DNA of 13,397 bases from an uncultured Synechococcus sp. (GTDB lineage Bacteria > Cyanobacteriota > Cyanobacteriia > PCC-6307 > Cyanobiaceae), in contig CAJWAH010000019.1 in assembly GCA_913020095.1 (NCBI GenBank), positions 1-13,397 of the forward strand. Reading direction: 5' to 3'. Below the pieces are notes generated by a model. The model saw only the letters and a list, made by a program, of their open reading frames with translations. It had not been told where the DNA came from and did no database searches. The translations under genes were made by a program, and so were the position numbers. Shown here one piece after another: positions 7,046-13,397 of this stretch (the stretch's first letter is position 1; the number at the start of each line of letters is the position of its first letter).

Positions 7046-8959
7046 ATGCCACAGCAGATCGTCATCGCTGAGCAGCTGCGCATTGCCGCAGTTCTCAACG
7101 ACGAACGGGTTGATGAATTAATCGTTGCGCAAGGTCGTCACCAGATCGGTGATGTCTATCTCGGCACCGTTGAAAACGTCCTCCCCGGCATCGATGCCGC
7201 CTTCGTCAACATCGGCGAAAGCGAAAAAAACGGTTTCATTCACATCACCGACCTCGGCCCGTTGCGCCTGAAGAAAGGCGGCGCTGGGATCACCGAGTTG
7301 CTGGAACCGCGCCAGAAGGTGCTGGTTCAGGTGATGAAGGAGCCCACGGGCACCAAGGGCCCGCGGCTCACCGGCAACCTCTCGCTGCCAGGTCGTTTCC
7401 TGGTGCTGCAACCCCACGGCCAAGGGGTGAATGTGTCACGGCGCATCGGTGGTGAAACCGAGCGCAACCGGCTGCGTGCCTTGGCCGTGTTGATCAAGCC
7501 CCCAGGCACGGGCCTGCTAGTGCGCACCGAGGCCGATGGCGTCAGTGAAGAGCAGATCATTGACGACCTCGAATCCCTGCTGCGCCAGTGGGAAGCGATC
7601 CAACAGGCGGCTGAAACAGCCCATCCGCCGGTTCTGTTGAACCGGGACGAAGACTTCATTCATCGGGTCCTGCGTGACCTCTACAGCACGGATGTGCTGA
7701 GGGTTGTGGTGGATTCCGAGGACGCGGTGGCGCGCGTCAATCGCTTCCTTGGCCCCGACCAAGCCAACTTGATCGTTGAGCACCACGAGGATGCCAGCGA
7801 AATCCTTGAGCACTACAAGGTCAACGCGGCCATCCGTGATGCCCTCAAGCCCCGGGTGGATCTGCCCTCCGGCGGCTACGTGATCATCGAACCCACCGAG
7901 GCCCTCACGGTGGTGGATGTGAACTCCGGTTCCTTCACCCGCTCGGCCAATGCCCGCGAGACGGTGCTCTGGACCAACTGTGAAGCCGCTACCGAGATTG
8001 CTCGCCAGCTCAAGCTGCGCAACATCGGCGGCGTGGTGATCATCGACTTCATCGATATGGAGTCGCGCCGCGACCAGCTGATGTTGCTGGAGCATTTCAC
8101 CCAGGCCATGCGGGATGACCAGGCCCGGCCACAGATCGCCCAGATCACTGAATTGGGCTTGGTGGAGCTCACCCGCAAGCGTCAGGGGCAAAACATCTAT
8201 GAGCTGTTTGGGCGCGCCTGCCCCAGCTGCGGAGGCTTGGGTCATGTGGTGACCCTGCCCGGGAAAGACACCCTGCAACCGTTGGCGTCCTTGCCCGGTT
8301 TGGTGCGTTCTGCCGCGTCCGCACGAGCTGAGGTGTCCAGTCCCAGCAATGGCGACGGTGGTGGTGGCCGCCGCCGCCGCCGCGGTGGTGGACGGGCTGC
8401 CACCGAGCCTGTGGATCATGTGGATTCCGATCAGGAGCTCAGTGGATCGGCCGCTCAGGCAGGCGCTGAACCGCGCCGCCAAGACCCCCAGGTGGTGGCT
8501 GTGCCGATGGATTCAAGCCAAGAGCTGGTGTTCGGCTGGCTTGGCCTCAATCCAGCGCTGCTGGCTGATCCCGCCCCAGAGGATCTCGACAACGTGGTGT
8601 CCCGTGTTGTGCGTCCTGGCGACGACGCCGATGCGGTGCTGGAAGCCGCCAAGCAAGAGCTGGCCTCCAGTGGTGGCCGCCGCCGCCGCCGTGGTGGCCG
8701 CGGCAATGGCAATGGCCAAGCGGCCCCTGCCGCAGAGACGATCGAATCCATCCCGGTGGAGATCACACCGCTGCTCGAGCCAGAACCCACCGCTTCTGAA
8801 CCCGCGTTGGTGGAGATCGCACCGCTCGTCGTCAGCACCCCGCAGAGCGAGCCCGCCGAAGCTGCTGTTGCCACCGAAGCTGAGCCCACCGCTGCTGAGC
8901 CGGAGGCCGAATCCGAGGGAGAGGGCCGCCGCCGCCGCCGCCGCCGTTCGGCGGGGTGA
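7046..8959 (+). CDS. rne: Ribonuclease E/G, cyanobacterial type
   Basis: A 637-residue endoribonuclease that starts decay of many mRNAs and processes stable RNA, cutting single-stranded AU-rich sites. An S1 RNA-binding domain spans about residues 35-118 ([23 protein letters not shown]). Catalytic metal-binding aspartates are D291 (VVDVNSGSF) and D334 (VIIDFIDM). The zinc-link cysteines C392 and C395 lie in CPSCGG. After ~410 comes a low-complexity tail with arginine runs at 442-446, 545-549 and 628-634, separated by a conserved-looking patch ([11 protein letters not shown], ~496-506) and a Pro/Glu/Ala-rich stretch. The end, [10 protein letters not shown], matches the cyanobacterial C-terminal nonapeptide reported to bind polynucleotide phosphorylase. 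The tail differs completely from the E. coli degradosome scaffold. The stop overlaps the rnhB start. Confidence 0.96.
   Translation: MPQQIVIAEQLRIAAVLNDERVDELIVAQGRHQIGDVYLGTVENVLPGIDAAFVNIGESEKNGFIHITDLGPLRLKKGGAGITELLEPRQKVLVQVMKEPTGTKGPRLTGNLSLPGRFLVLQPHGQGVNVSRRIGGETERNRLRALAVLIKPPGTGLLVRTEADGVSEEQIIDDLESLLRQWEAIQQAAETAHPPVLLNRDEDFIHRVLRDLYSTDVLRVVVDSEDAVARVNRFLGPDQANLIVEHHEDASEILEHYKVNAAIRDALKPRVDLPSGGYVIIEPTEALTVVDVNSGSFTRSANARETVLWTNCEAATEIARQLKLRNIGGVVIIDFIDMESRRDQLMLLEHFTQAMRDDQARPQIAQITELGLVELTRKRQGQNIYELFGRACPSCGGLGHVVTLPGKDTLQPLASLPGLVRSAASARAEVSSPSNGDGGGGRRRRRGGGRAATEPVDHVDSDQELSGSAAQAGAEPRRQDPQVVAVPMDSSQELVFGWLGLNPALLADPAPEDLDNVVSRVVRPGDDADAVLEAAKQELASSGGRRRRRGGRGNGNGQAAPAAETIESIPVEITPLLEPEPTASEPALVEIAPLVVSTPQSEPAEAAVATEAEPTAAEPEAESEGEGRRRRRRRSAG
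8361..8382 (+). repeat. Copy 1 of a 22-bp direct repeat (CGC codon run) in rne
   Basis: GTGGTGG followed by repeated CCG triplets, encoding Gly-Gly-Arg(n). An identical 22-base copy lies at 8670-8691, exactly 309 bases (103 codons) downstream, so the two are in frame. Confidence 0.75.
8670..8691 (+). repeat. Copy 2 of the 22-bp direct repeat in rne
   Basis: Identical to 8361-8382 and in the same frame, encoding Gly-Gly-Arg(n). A related run of CGC codons at 8926-8946 encodes the C-terminal seven arginines. Confidence 0.75.
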
Positions 8960-9564
8960 TCGTTGCTGGTGTCGATGAGGTGGGGCGGGGCTGCTTGTTC
9001 GGCCCTGTCTGGGCTGCTGCAGTGATTTTGAAAGCCGAAGCCTTTGACCGTTTACCGGCCCTCGGTGTCACCGATAGCAAGGCGCTCAGCGCCAAACGAC
9101 GGCAGGCGTTGTTGCCTGAGATTCATGCCCACTGCCTGAGTTATGGGCTGGGTCAGGCTTCGGCGGCTTGTATTGATGCCGTGGGCATCCGCGCTGCCAC
9201 CGAGCTGGCCATGTGTCGGGCCCTGCAGCGCCTCTGCCCGTCAGCGGATCATGTGCTGGTGGATGGTTCGCTGCCCTTGCGGCCTTGGCCTGGTTCCCAG
9301 GAGACGGTGGTGGCCGGCGATAGCCATTGCTTAGCGATTGCCTGCGCCAGCATCCTGGCCAAAGAGGGCCGTGATGCGCTGCTGCAGCGACTCGATCAGC
9401 GCTGGCCTGGCTACGGGCTGGCCTCGCACAAGGGCTATGGCACCAAAGCGCACCGCACGGCGCTGCTGCAGTGGGGGCCCACCCCCCTACACCGGCTTAG
9501 TTTTCTGGCGCCAGAACTGAAGGGCGGCTCACCTGCTGGCGCCAGCTCTGGAAATCTTGAATGA
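8956..9564 (+). CDS. rnhB: Ribonuclease HII
   Basis: A 202-residue enzyme that cuts the RNA strand of RNA-DNA hybrids and single ribonucleotides left in DNA. The signature GVDEVGRG supplies D7 and E8; the other acidic residues of the active site are D103 (VLVDGS) and D122 ([16 protein letters not shown]). TDSK at 39-42 and [10 protein letters not shown] at 158-167 are also typical. The GTG start (8956-8958) overlaps the rne TGA as GTGA; no later start would keep the DEVGRG motif, so this start is firm. Coupled translation with rne is likely. Compared with the usual family end near HRLSF, about 20 residues extend the C-terminus, and these codons overlap the end of the convergent DUF1997 gene by 68 bases. 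Confidence 0.95.
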   Translation: MIVAGVDEVGRGCLFGPVWAAAVILKAEAFDRLPALGVTDSKALSAKRRQALLPEIHAHCLSYGLGQASAACIDAVGIRAATELAMCRALQRLCPSADHVLVDGSLPLRPWPGSQETVVAGDSHCLAIACASILAKEGRDALLQRLDQRWPGYGLASHKGYGTKAHRTALLQWGPTPLHRLSFLAPELKGGSPAGASSGNLE

Positions 9565-10042
9565 GCTGCTGGCCCACACGGCCTTTGATGGTGAGCAGGA
9601 TGCCATTGAGCAGCGATTCCCCCGTGCTCTCCAGTAGGCGGGTTGGAATCAGGCGCAGCACGGCTGGCTGGGTGACTTGAACCCCCAATTTGGCCTCTCC
9701 CACCAGGCCATGGGCTGTGGCTTCTAGCCAGGAACTGAGCGAGAGCTGGAAATCGTCGTCAAGCCCCGGTACCCCATCGAGATTGCATTGCAGTGAACGC
9801 ATTTCCAGGCGGCTGGCCTGTTGCTCCACCAGGATTTCCACGGTGGGCATGATGCGCAACTGAAAGAGTTGCAAGGGGCTGACGCTGTAGCGGTAGCGCC
9901 CCTCTCCCAGCGGTTCCAGCTGTTCAGGGCTCAGCAACGCGCCCACCACACGCTGTTGTTCTTGCAAGTAAGCCGGCAGGTCGTCAGCGCCTTGGCGGAC
10001 CGCCAGATTCAGGCTTTGCGTTGCACGGAAGGCCAGAACCAT
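9497..10042 (-). CDS. DUF1997 family protein, function unknown
   Basis: A 181-residue soluble protein, starting [17 protein letters not shown] from ATG 10040-10042; a GTG two codons upstream (10046-10048) is also possible. AGG nine bases before the ATG gives modest support for the shorter form. I recognise the pattern of cyanobacterial/plastid DUF1997 proteins ([31 protein letters not shown] and a C-terminal helix [18 protein letters not shown]), but no catalytic motif, signal peptide or membrane helix is visible. I cannot assign a function. It is convergent with rnhB, overlapping it by 68 bases, and divergent from pheA across about 56 bases. Confidence 0.72.
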   Translation of the reverse strand: MVLAFRATQSLNLAVRQGADDLPAYLQEQQRVVGALLSPEQLEPLGEGRYRYSVSPLQLFQLRIMPTVEILVEQQASRLEMRSLQCNLDGVPGLDDDFQLSLSSWLEATAHGLVGEAKLGVQVTQPAVLRLIPTRLLESTGESLLNGILLTIKGRVGQQLIQDFQSWRQQVSRPSVLAPEN

Positions 10043-10098
10043 TCCCACTGACCTGGACGCGGTGGGATCCTATCGGTGTGTCCTGGTCCCGTCCTGCG

Positions 10099-10956
10099 AT
10101 GTTGACTTCTATGGCCTTTTTGGGGCCAGCGGGTACCTACGGCGAGCAAGCCTGCCGTCGCCTGGCAGCGCTGTGTGGGTCGCCAGAAGCAGAGCGCTGC
10201 CCGCAGGCCACGATCCGTGCGGTGGTGATGGCGCTGTTGGAGCAGCGGGTGGATGCCGCTGTGGTTCCGGTGGAGAACTCCGTGGAAGGCGGTGTGACGA
10301 GCTGTTCGGATTTGCTGTGGCAATCCGGCCAGCAGGGCGATGGCGCTCTGGCCATCGAGCATGCCTTGATCCTGCCGATTCGCCATGCCTTGCTGGCTGA
10401 CGGCAGCCTCGAGCAGATCACTGAGGTGCTCTCCCACCCCCAAGCTTTGGCGCAGTGCAGCGGCTGGTTGCAGCAGAACCTGCCCCAAGCGCTGCAGCTC
10501 CCCACCAGTTCCACCGCCGAAGCCGCCCGCTTGGTGCGGGGCTCTCGCTTCCGCGCTGCCGTGGCATCGCGCCAGGCGGGGCAGGAGCAGGGGGTCGCTG
10601 AGTTGGCCTATCCCATCAATGATCAGCCTGGCAATTGCACCCGGTTTTTGCTGCTGCGGCGCGGCCCGCAGCCCAAGCAAGCCCAGGCCAGCCGCACCAG
10701 CCTGGCCTTTTCACTGCATGCCAACGCCCCTGGCGCGTTGTTGCAGGCCCTGGAGATCTTTGCGGCCCGTGGTTTGAACATGAGCCGGATCGAATCGCGG
10801 CCCTCCAAACGCGAGTTGGGGGAGTACGTGTTCTTTGTGGATCTCGAAGCGGCTGGTCCGCCTGTGGAGGAGGTTTGCGCTGCGCTGCAACCGTTGTGTG
10901 AACGGTTGAGCTGTTTTGGCTCCTATCCGATTACGGACGACACCGTTTCGCCCTGA
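10099..10956 (+). CDS. pheA: Prephenate dehydratase
   Basis: A 285-residue protein that turns prephenate into phenylpyruvate, the committed step to phenylalanine. The dehydratase domain starts at once (MAFLGPAGTYGEQA) and carries ENSVEGGVT (N60-T67) and NCTRF (179-183), whose T181 is the catalytic threonine. A C-terminal ACT domain has GAL (212-214) and ESRP (232-235), the motifs linked to phenylalanine binding, so feedback inhibition is expected. There is no fused chorismate mutase, unlike E. coli PheA. The start is uncertain: ATG 10099, ATG 10111 and GTG 10078 are all in frame and none has a good Shine-Dalgarno sequence; the frame is open from 10021, but residues before 10099 do not look like the family. 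Its end overlaps the convergent methyltransferase gene by 26 bases. Confidence 0.94.
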   Translation: MLTSMAFLGPAGTYGEQACRRLAALCGSPEAERCPQATIRAVVMALLEQRVDAAVVPVENSVEGGVTSCSDLLWQSGQQGDGALAIEHALILPIRHALLADGSLEQITEVLSHPQALAQCSGWLQQNLPQALQLPTSSTAEAARLVRGSRFRAAVASRQAGQEQGVAELAYPINDQPGNCTRFLLLRRGPQPKQAQASRTSLAFSLHANAPGALLQALEIFAARGLNMSRIESRPSKRELGEYVFFVDLEAAGPPVEEVCAALQPLCERLSCFGSYPITDDTVSP

Positions 10957-11875
10957 ACAGGCCGAACTGCATCAGTCCGCAGCTGAAGGCCCATTGCATC
11001 AGCAGCAGCGTGGGCACTTCCCTGAGCCCTTTGAGCACAGCGCTTGGTCCAAGGCTGAGCACCGCCATCGGACGGCGAATGCCCTCTTCGATGGAGGCCC
11101 ACCAGGAGGGCAGGGTTTGGCGACTCCAATCACCGGTTTGCAACTGCTCAAGCGGCACGCCGCTCTGCTCCAGATTGCGGCGGAAGGAGTTGATGCTGGA
11201 GAAGGCGGGGTGGGCCCATTGCACCCGCAGCTGCTCGAGAACCCAGTTTTCAGCTTGGTTGAAAGGGCGCCCGACGTGATCGCGCTGGTTCCAATCAGCG
11301 GCGACCAGCTGCCCGCCAGGCTTGAGCACCCGCAGCAGTTCATTGGCAAAGCCCTGCTTGTCAGCGATGTGGGGAGCGCACTCCACGGTCCACACCACAT
11401 CCATGCAGGCATCGGGTAGATCGAGCTTGAGGGCATCCATCACTGCGAAGCGGCAGGACAGATCGGGGTCTGTGAGCTGCCGGGCCCGCTCCACCTGCCC
11501 AGGGCTGATGCTGACGCCCAGCACGTCAAAGCCATAGCGGCTGGCCAAGCGCCGGCTGCTGCCACCGATGCCGCAGCCCACATCCAGCACTTTGGTGCCT
11601 GCGGGTAAACCTTCCAGGCCGCCCCATTGGGCCAGGGCATCCACGAAATCTTGCTTGGCAGCGCGAAAATCGCGCCCTTGCGGAGGATCTCCGTAGTAGC
11701 CGAGGTGGATGTGCTCTCCCCAGAGGCGTTCCAGCAATTGATCTTGGGTCCAGTTGTCGTAGGCAGAGGCCACGCTTTCGCTGCCGCGAAAGCGCCGAGG
11801 CAGCACATACCAAACCACTAGTCCCACGCCCAGCAGGCAGGTGAGGAGCACCAGACCTGTGAAAAGCAGGCTCAT
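10931..11875 (-). CDS. MPBQ/MSBQ methyltransferase (tocopherol and plastoquinone pathway)
   Basis: A 314-residue SAM-dependent methyltransferase with one N-terminal membrane helix (about residues 4-25), so probably membrane-attached. Motif I is VLDVGCGIGG (96-105). The pattern SVASAYDNWTQD...WGEHIHLGYYGDPP (34-65), then WTVECAPHI and ADWNQRD, closely follows the Synechocystis Sll0418 family as I recall it. That enzyme methylates 2-methyl-6-phytyl-benzoquinone on the way to tocopherol, and in plants the analogous step also makes plastoquinone from the solanyl form. Gamma-tocopherol methyltransferase (a related family) is the main alternative, but it normally lacks the N-terminal helix. ATG 11873-11875 overlaps the stop of the LON-domain gene as ATGA, with GGAGG just before it, so translation is probably coupled. 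Confidence 0.85.
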   Translation of the reverse strand: MSLLFTGLVLLTCLLGVGLVVWYVLPRRFRGSESVASAYDNWTQDQLLERLWGEHIHLGYYGDPPQGRDFRAAKQDFVDALAQWGGLEGLPAGTKVLDVGCGIGGSSRRLASRYGFDVLGVSISPGQVERARQLTDPDLSCRFAVMDALKLDLPDACMDVVWTVECAPHIADKQGFANELLRVLKPGGQLVAADWNQRDHVGRPFNQAENWVLEQLRVQWAHPAFSSINSFRRNLEQSGVPLEQLQTGDWSRQTLPSWWASIEEGIRRPMAVLSLGPSAVLKGLREVPTLLLMQWAFSCGLMQFGLFRAKRCRP

Positions 11876-12519
11876 CCCTCCAGATCCTTGAAGGTGTCTT
11901 TCAGCACCGTGCGGGCAGCCAGTTGGCGGCGGGTGTGGTCCAACAGCTCAAATTCCAGCTGCAACCGTTCGCCGGTGGAGGTGAGTTCCAGCAGCTGCTG
12001 TTGATGGTCGGCAACAGCACCACCGAGGTGGCCACCTACCCAGAACGACAGCTCCCTAGGGAGGTCGGGGAGGTCATCGGGGAGCACGGTTTTGTGACCC
12101 AGCAATTTGGCGGAGAGATCCACCACATCCTTGAGAGCCACTTGCACATCAGAGGCGAGCGGTTGGATGTCATCCACCGGAGGCTCGTCCTCCATCCAGC
12201 TCACCAATCCCACCATGAAGGGGGCTTCTCGCACGATTTCCAACACGCGGAAGCGCTGTTGGCCCATGGTGACGATGTTGCTGCGGTCGTCGTCACCGGT
12301 TTCACATTTGAGGACTTCGGCGCAGCATCCGATCTGCGCCATTTGCTTGGATTCGGGATCCCAACGCACCACCCCAAAGCGGCGGTCACTATCGAGCACC
12401 GTGTGCAACATCATGCGGTAACGGTGCTCGAAAATATGCAGTGGCAGCACTTCCTGGGGGAAGAGCACCACGTCTGGCAATGGGAAAAGAGGAAGCTCCC
12501 GTACGGCCAGCTCAGTCAT
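11872..12519 (-). CDS. Stand-alone LON N-terminal-domain protein
   Basis: A 215-residue protein consisting of only the substrate-binding LON domain (PF02190 type): [31 protein letters not shown] at residues 8-38, then the beta-rich core ([28 protein letters not shown]) and a helical end. There is no AAA+ ATPase and no Ser-Lys protease domain, so it cannot degrade proteins by itself. Such single-domain proteins occur widely in bacteria, where they are often mislabelled Lon protease, and their role is unsettled. ATG 12517-12519 is supported by the family start (ELPLFPL near residue 10). It lies downstream of rpsJ across 58 bases and overlaps the methyltransferase start by 4 bases. Confidence 0.88.
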   Translation of the reverse strand: MTELAVRELPLFPLPDVVLFPQEVLPLHIFEHRYRMMLHTVLDSDRRFGVVRWDPESKQMAQIGCCAEVLKCETGDDDRSNIVTMGQQRFRVLEIVREAPFMVGLVSWMEDEPPVDDIQPLASDVQVALKDVVDLSAKLLGHKTVLPDDLPDLPRELSFWVGGHLGGAVADHQQQLLELTSTGERLQLEFELLDHTRRQLAARTVLKDTFKDLEG

Positions 12520-12553
12520 GGCGTGGGGAGAACGGAAGCCATCCTAAGAAGCA

Positions 12554-12577
12554 TTCAGGGCCAGCGGGCCTGCTGAA
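12554..12577 (-). terminator. Possible terminator after rpsJ
   Basis: Directly after the rpsJ stop the minus strand reads TTCAG-CA-GGCC-CGCT-GGCC-CTGAA, a 9-bp stem with a 2-base bulge and a 4-base loop, followed by TGCTTCTT, a weak U-rich run. It may end the tuf-rpsJ transcript or allow partial read-through into the LON-domain gene. Confidence 0.4.
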
Positions 12578-12898
12578 TCAGAGCTTCACTTCGATATCAA
12601 CACCACTGGGAAGATCCAGCTTCATCAGGGCGTCGATGGTTTTCGACGAGGGGTTGAAGATGTCGATCAAACGGCGGTGGGTGCGGGTCTCGAAGTGCTC
12701 ACGGGAATCCTTGTCGACGTGAGGCGAGCGCAGCACGCAATAAATCTTGCGCTTGGTGGGCAGCGGAATGGGGCCGATCGCTGTTGCAGCGGTGTGGTCG
12801 GCCGTTTCAATGATTTTGTCGCAGGACAGATCCAGCATGCGGCGGTCAAACGCCTTCAGGCGAATGCGGATCTTCTGCTGAGCAATAGCCGTGGACAT
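12578..12898 (-). CDS. rpsJ: 30S ribosomal protein S10 (uS10)
   Basis: A 106-residue protein of the small-subunit head, also known as the antitermination factor NusE. Recognisable parts are [14 protein letters not shown] (10-23), [29 protein letters not shown] (42-70) and THRRLIDI. The length is normal. ATG 12896-12898 is the only sensible start. As in other cyanobacteria it directly follows tuf, at the end of the str-type cluster, rather than heading the S10 operon as in E. coli. The LON-domain gene follows across a possible terminator. Confidence 0.97.
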   Translation of the reverse strand: MSTAIAQQKIRIRLKAFDRRMLDLSCDKIIETADHTAATAIGPIPLPTKRKIYCVLRSPHVDKDSREHFETRTHRRLIDIFNPSSKTIDALMKLDLPSGVDIEVKL

Positions 12899-12906
12899 GG
12901 TGAAAG

Positions 12907-12920
12907 AGCGTCGAAACGCT
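12907..12920 (-). promoter_or_regulatory. Small perfect hairpin 8 bases before rpsJ
   Basis: On the minus strand AGCGT and ACGCT pair perfectly around the loop TTCG, ending 8 bases before the rpsJ ATG, where a ribosome-binding site would be expected; none is seen. It could affect ribosome loading or mark processing of the tuf-rpsJ mRNA. Confidence 0.35.
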
Positions 12921-12982
12921 GAGGGGGGATGGGTTGTCGAGGTGCAGCCGCACTAGTGGCGGGGATGAAACGGAGGTTGAGC

Positions 12983-13004
12983 CCCCAGCCCCGAGAGGCT
13001 GAGG
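12983..13004 (-). promoter_or_regulatory. 8-bp hairpin in the tuf-rpsJ spacer
   Basis: On the minus strand CCTCAGCC pairs with GGCTGGGG (one G-U pair) around a 6-base loop, starting 16 bases after the tuf stop. No U-run follows, so it is more likely an RNA stabiliser, processing site or partial attenuator than a full terminator. Confidence 0.4.
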
Positions 13005-13020
13005 ACCCAACCCAGTTCGA

Positions 13021-13397
13021 TCACTCGATGATCTTGGTCACAACGCCAGCACCGATGGTGCGGCCGCCTTCGCGGATGGCGAAGCGCATGCCCTGTTCGA
13101 TGGCCACGGGGCAGATCAGCTCACCGGTCATCTTGATGTTGTCACCAGGCATCACCATTTCCACGTTGCCGCCTTCGCGGTCGGTGAAAGCGGTGATCTG
13201 GCCGGTCACGTCAGTTGTACGGATGTAGAACTGCGGGCGATAACCGGCGAAGAAGGGGGTGTGGCGGCCGCCTTCTTCCTTCTTGAGCACATACACCTCA
13301 CCCTCGAACTTGGTGTGAGGGGTGATGGAGCCGGGCTTCACCAGCACCATGCCGCGCTCGATGTCTTCCTTCTGGATGCCGCGCAGCAGCAGACCAA
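13021..13397 (-). CDS. tuf: Elongation factor Tu, C-terminal part (runs off the window)
   Basis: The minus strand encodes 125 codons from the window edge to the TGA-side end at 13021, beginning [18 protein letters not shown] and ending [14 protein letters not shown]. This is the end of domain II and the whole of domain III of EF-Tu, the GTPase that carries aminoacyl-tRNA to the ribosome; domain III helps bind tRNA and EF-Ts. The GTPase domain and the start lie outside the window, so ATG 13348-13350 is an internal Met and not the start. The intact frame gives no sign of decay. rpsJ follows after 122 bases on the same strand. Confidence 0.97.
   Translation of the reverse strand, partial: GLLLRGIQKEDIERGMVLVKPGSITPHTKFEGEVYVLKKEEGGRHTPFFAGYRPQFYIRTTDVTGQITAFTDREGGNVEMVMPGDNIKMTGELICPVAIEQGMRFAIREGGRTIGAGVVTKIIE

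Noticed and set aside
7517..8482. A 321-codon minus-strand open frame across rne
   Set aside because: Antisense shadow of the RNase E catalytic domain, with no recognisable domain or ribosome-binding site.
8361..8946. GC-triplet runs considered as a CRISPR or satellite array
   Set aside because: They are in-frame arginine/glycine codons in the RNase E tail with no regular spacer pattern.
8349..8978. A 209-codon plus-strand frame overlapping the rne tail and rnhB start
   Set aside because: Frame-shifted reading of the CGC/GCC repeats, giving Ala and Trp/Pro-rich nonsense.

Overview
The window looks like a GC-rich chromosome segment from a unicellular picocyanobacterium of the marine Synechococcus / Cyanobium type. 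The evidence is the start of a psbA gene (photosystem II D1 protein), a plant/cyanobacterial-type LL-diaminopimelate aminotransferase, a cyanobacterial RNase E with an arginine-run tail, a cyanobacterial MPBQ/MSBQ methyltransferase and a tuf-rpsJ junction. Genes are tightly packed, and I noticed only one HIP1 octamer (GCGATCGC, 4422-4429), which fits picocyanobacteria better than most other cyanobacteria. Genus and species are inferred; no search was run. I see no phage, insertion sequence, CRISPR array, tRNA or rRNA. 

Layout. (1) 1-1796: the first 17 codons of psbA on the minus strand, a 152-base divergent control region, and a plus-strand radical SAM gene that probably belongs to a cyanobacterial family linked by name to photosystem II high-light acclimation. 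(2) 1803-4148, minus strand: dapL, then clpS, then a CPBP intramembrane protease. clpS and the protease gene share a 4-base GTGA overlap. (3) 4163-9564, plus strand: a B12-binding-like radical SAM/DUF2344 protein, a 267-base leader, rne and rnhB. rne and rnhB also share a GTGA overlap. (4) 9497-10042, minus: a DUF1997 protein whose end overlaps rnhB by 68 bases, divergent from pheA (10099-10956, plus). (5) 10931-13397, minus: the end of tuf, then rpsJ, a possible terminator, a stand-alone LON-domain protein and an MPBQ/MSBQ methyltransferase joined by an ATGA overlap. The methyltransferase end overlaps pheA by 26 bases. 

Functions. The window combines photosynthesis (psbA, the quinone/tocopherol methyltransferase, possibly the first radical SAM protein), amino-acid synthesis (dapL for lysine and peptidoglycan, pheA for phenylalanine), RNA turnover and genome upkeep (rne, rnhB), protein turnover (clpS, CPBP protease, LON-domain protein) and translation (tuf, rpsJ). 

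Most of the window is conserved housekeeping sequence, and I do not see a clear new defence or mobile system. The best leads are regulatory: the structured rne leader with a Shine-Dalgarno-like run inside a hairpin, the predicted 5'-terminal hairpin on psbA mRNA, the 14-base divergent dapL/radical SAM junction, and in-frame CGC repeats that could recombine within rne. No stretch above 300 bases lacks a gene.
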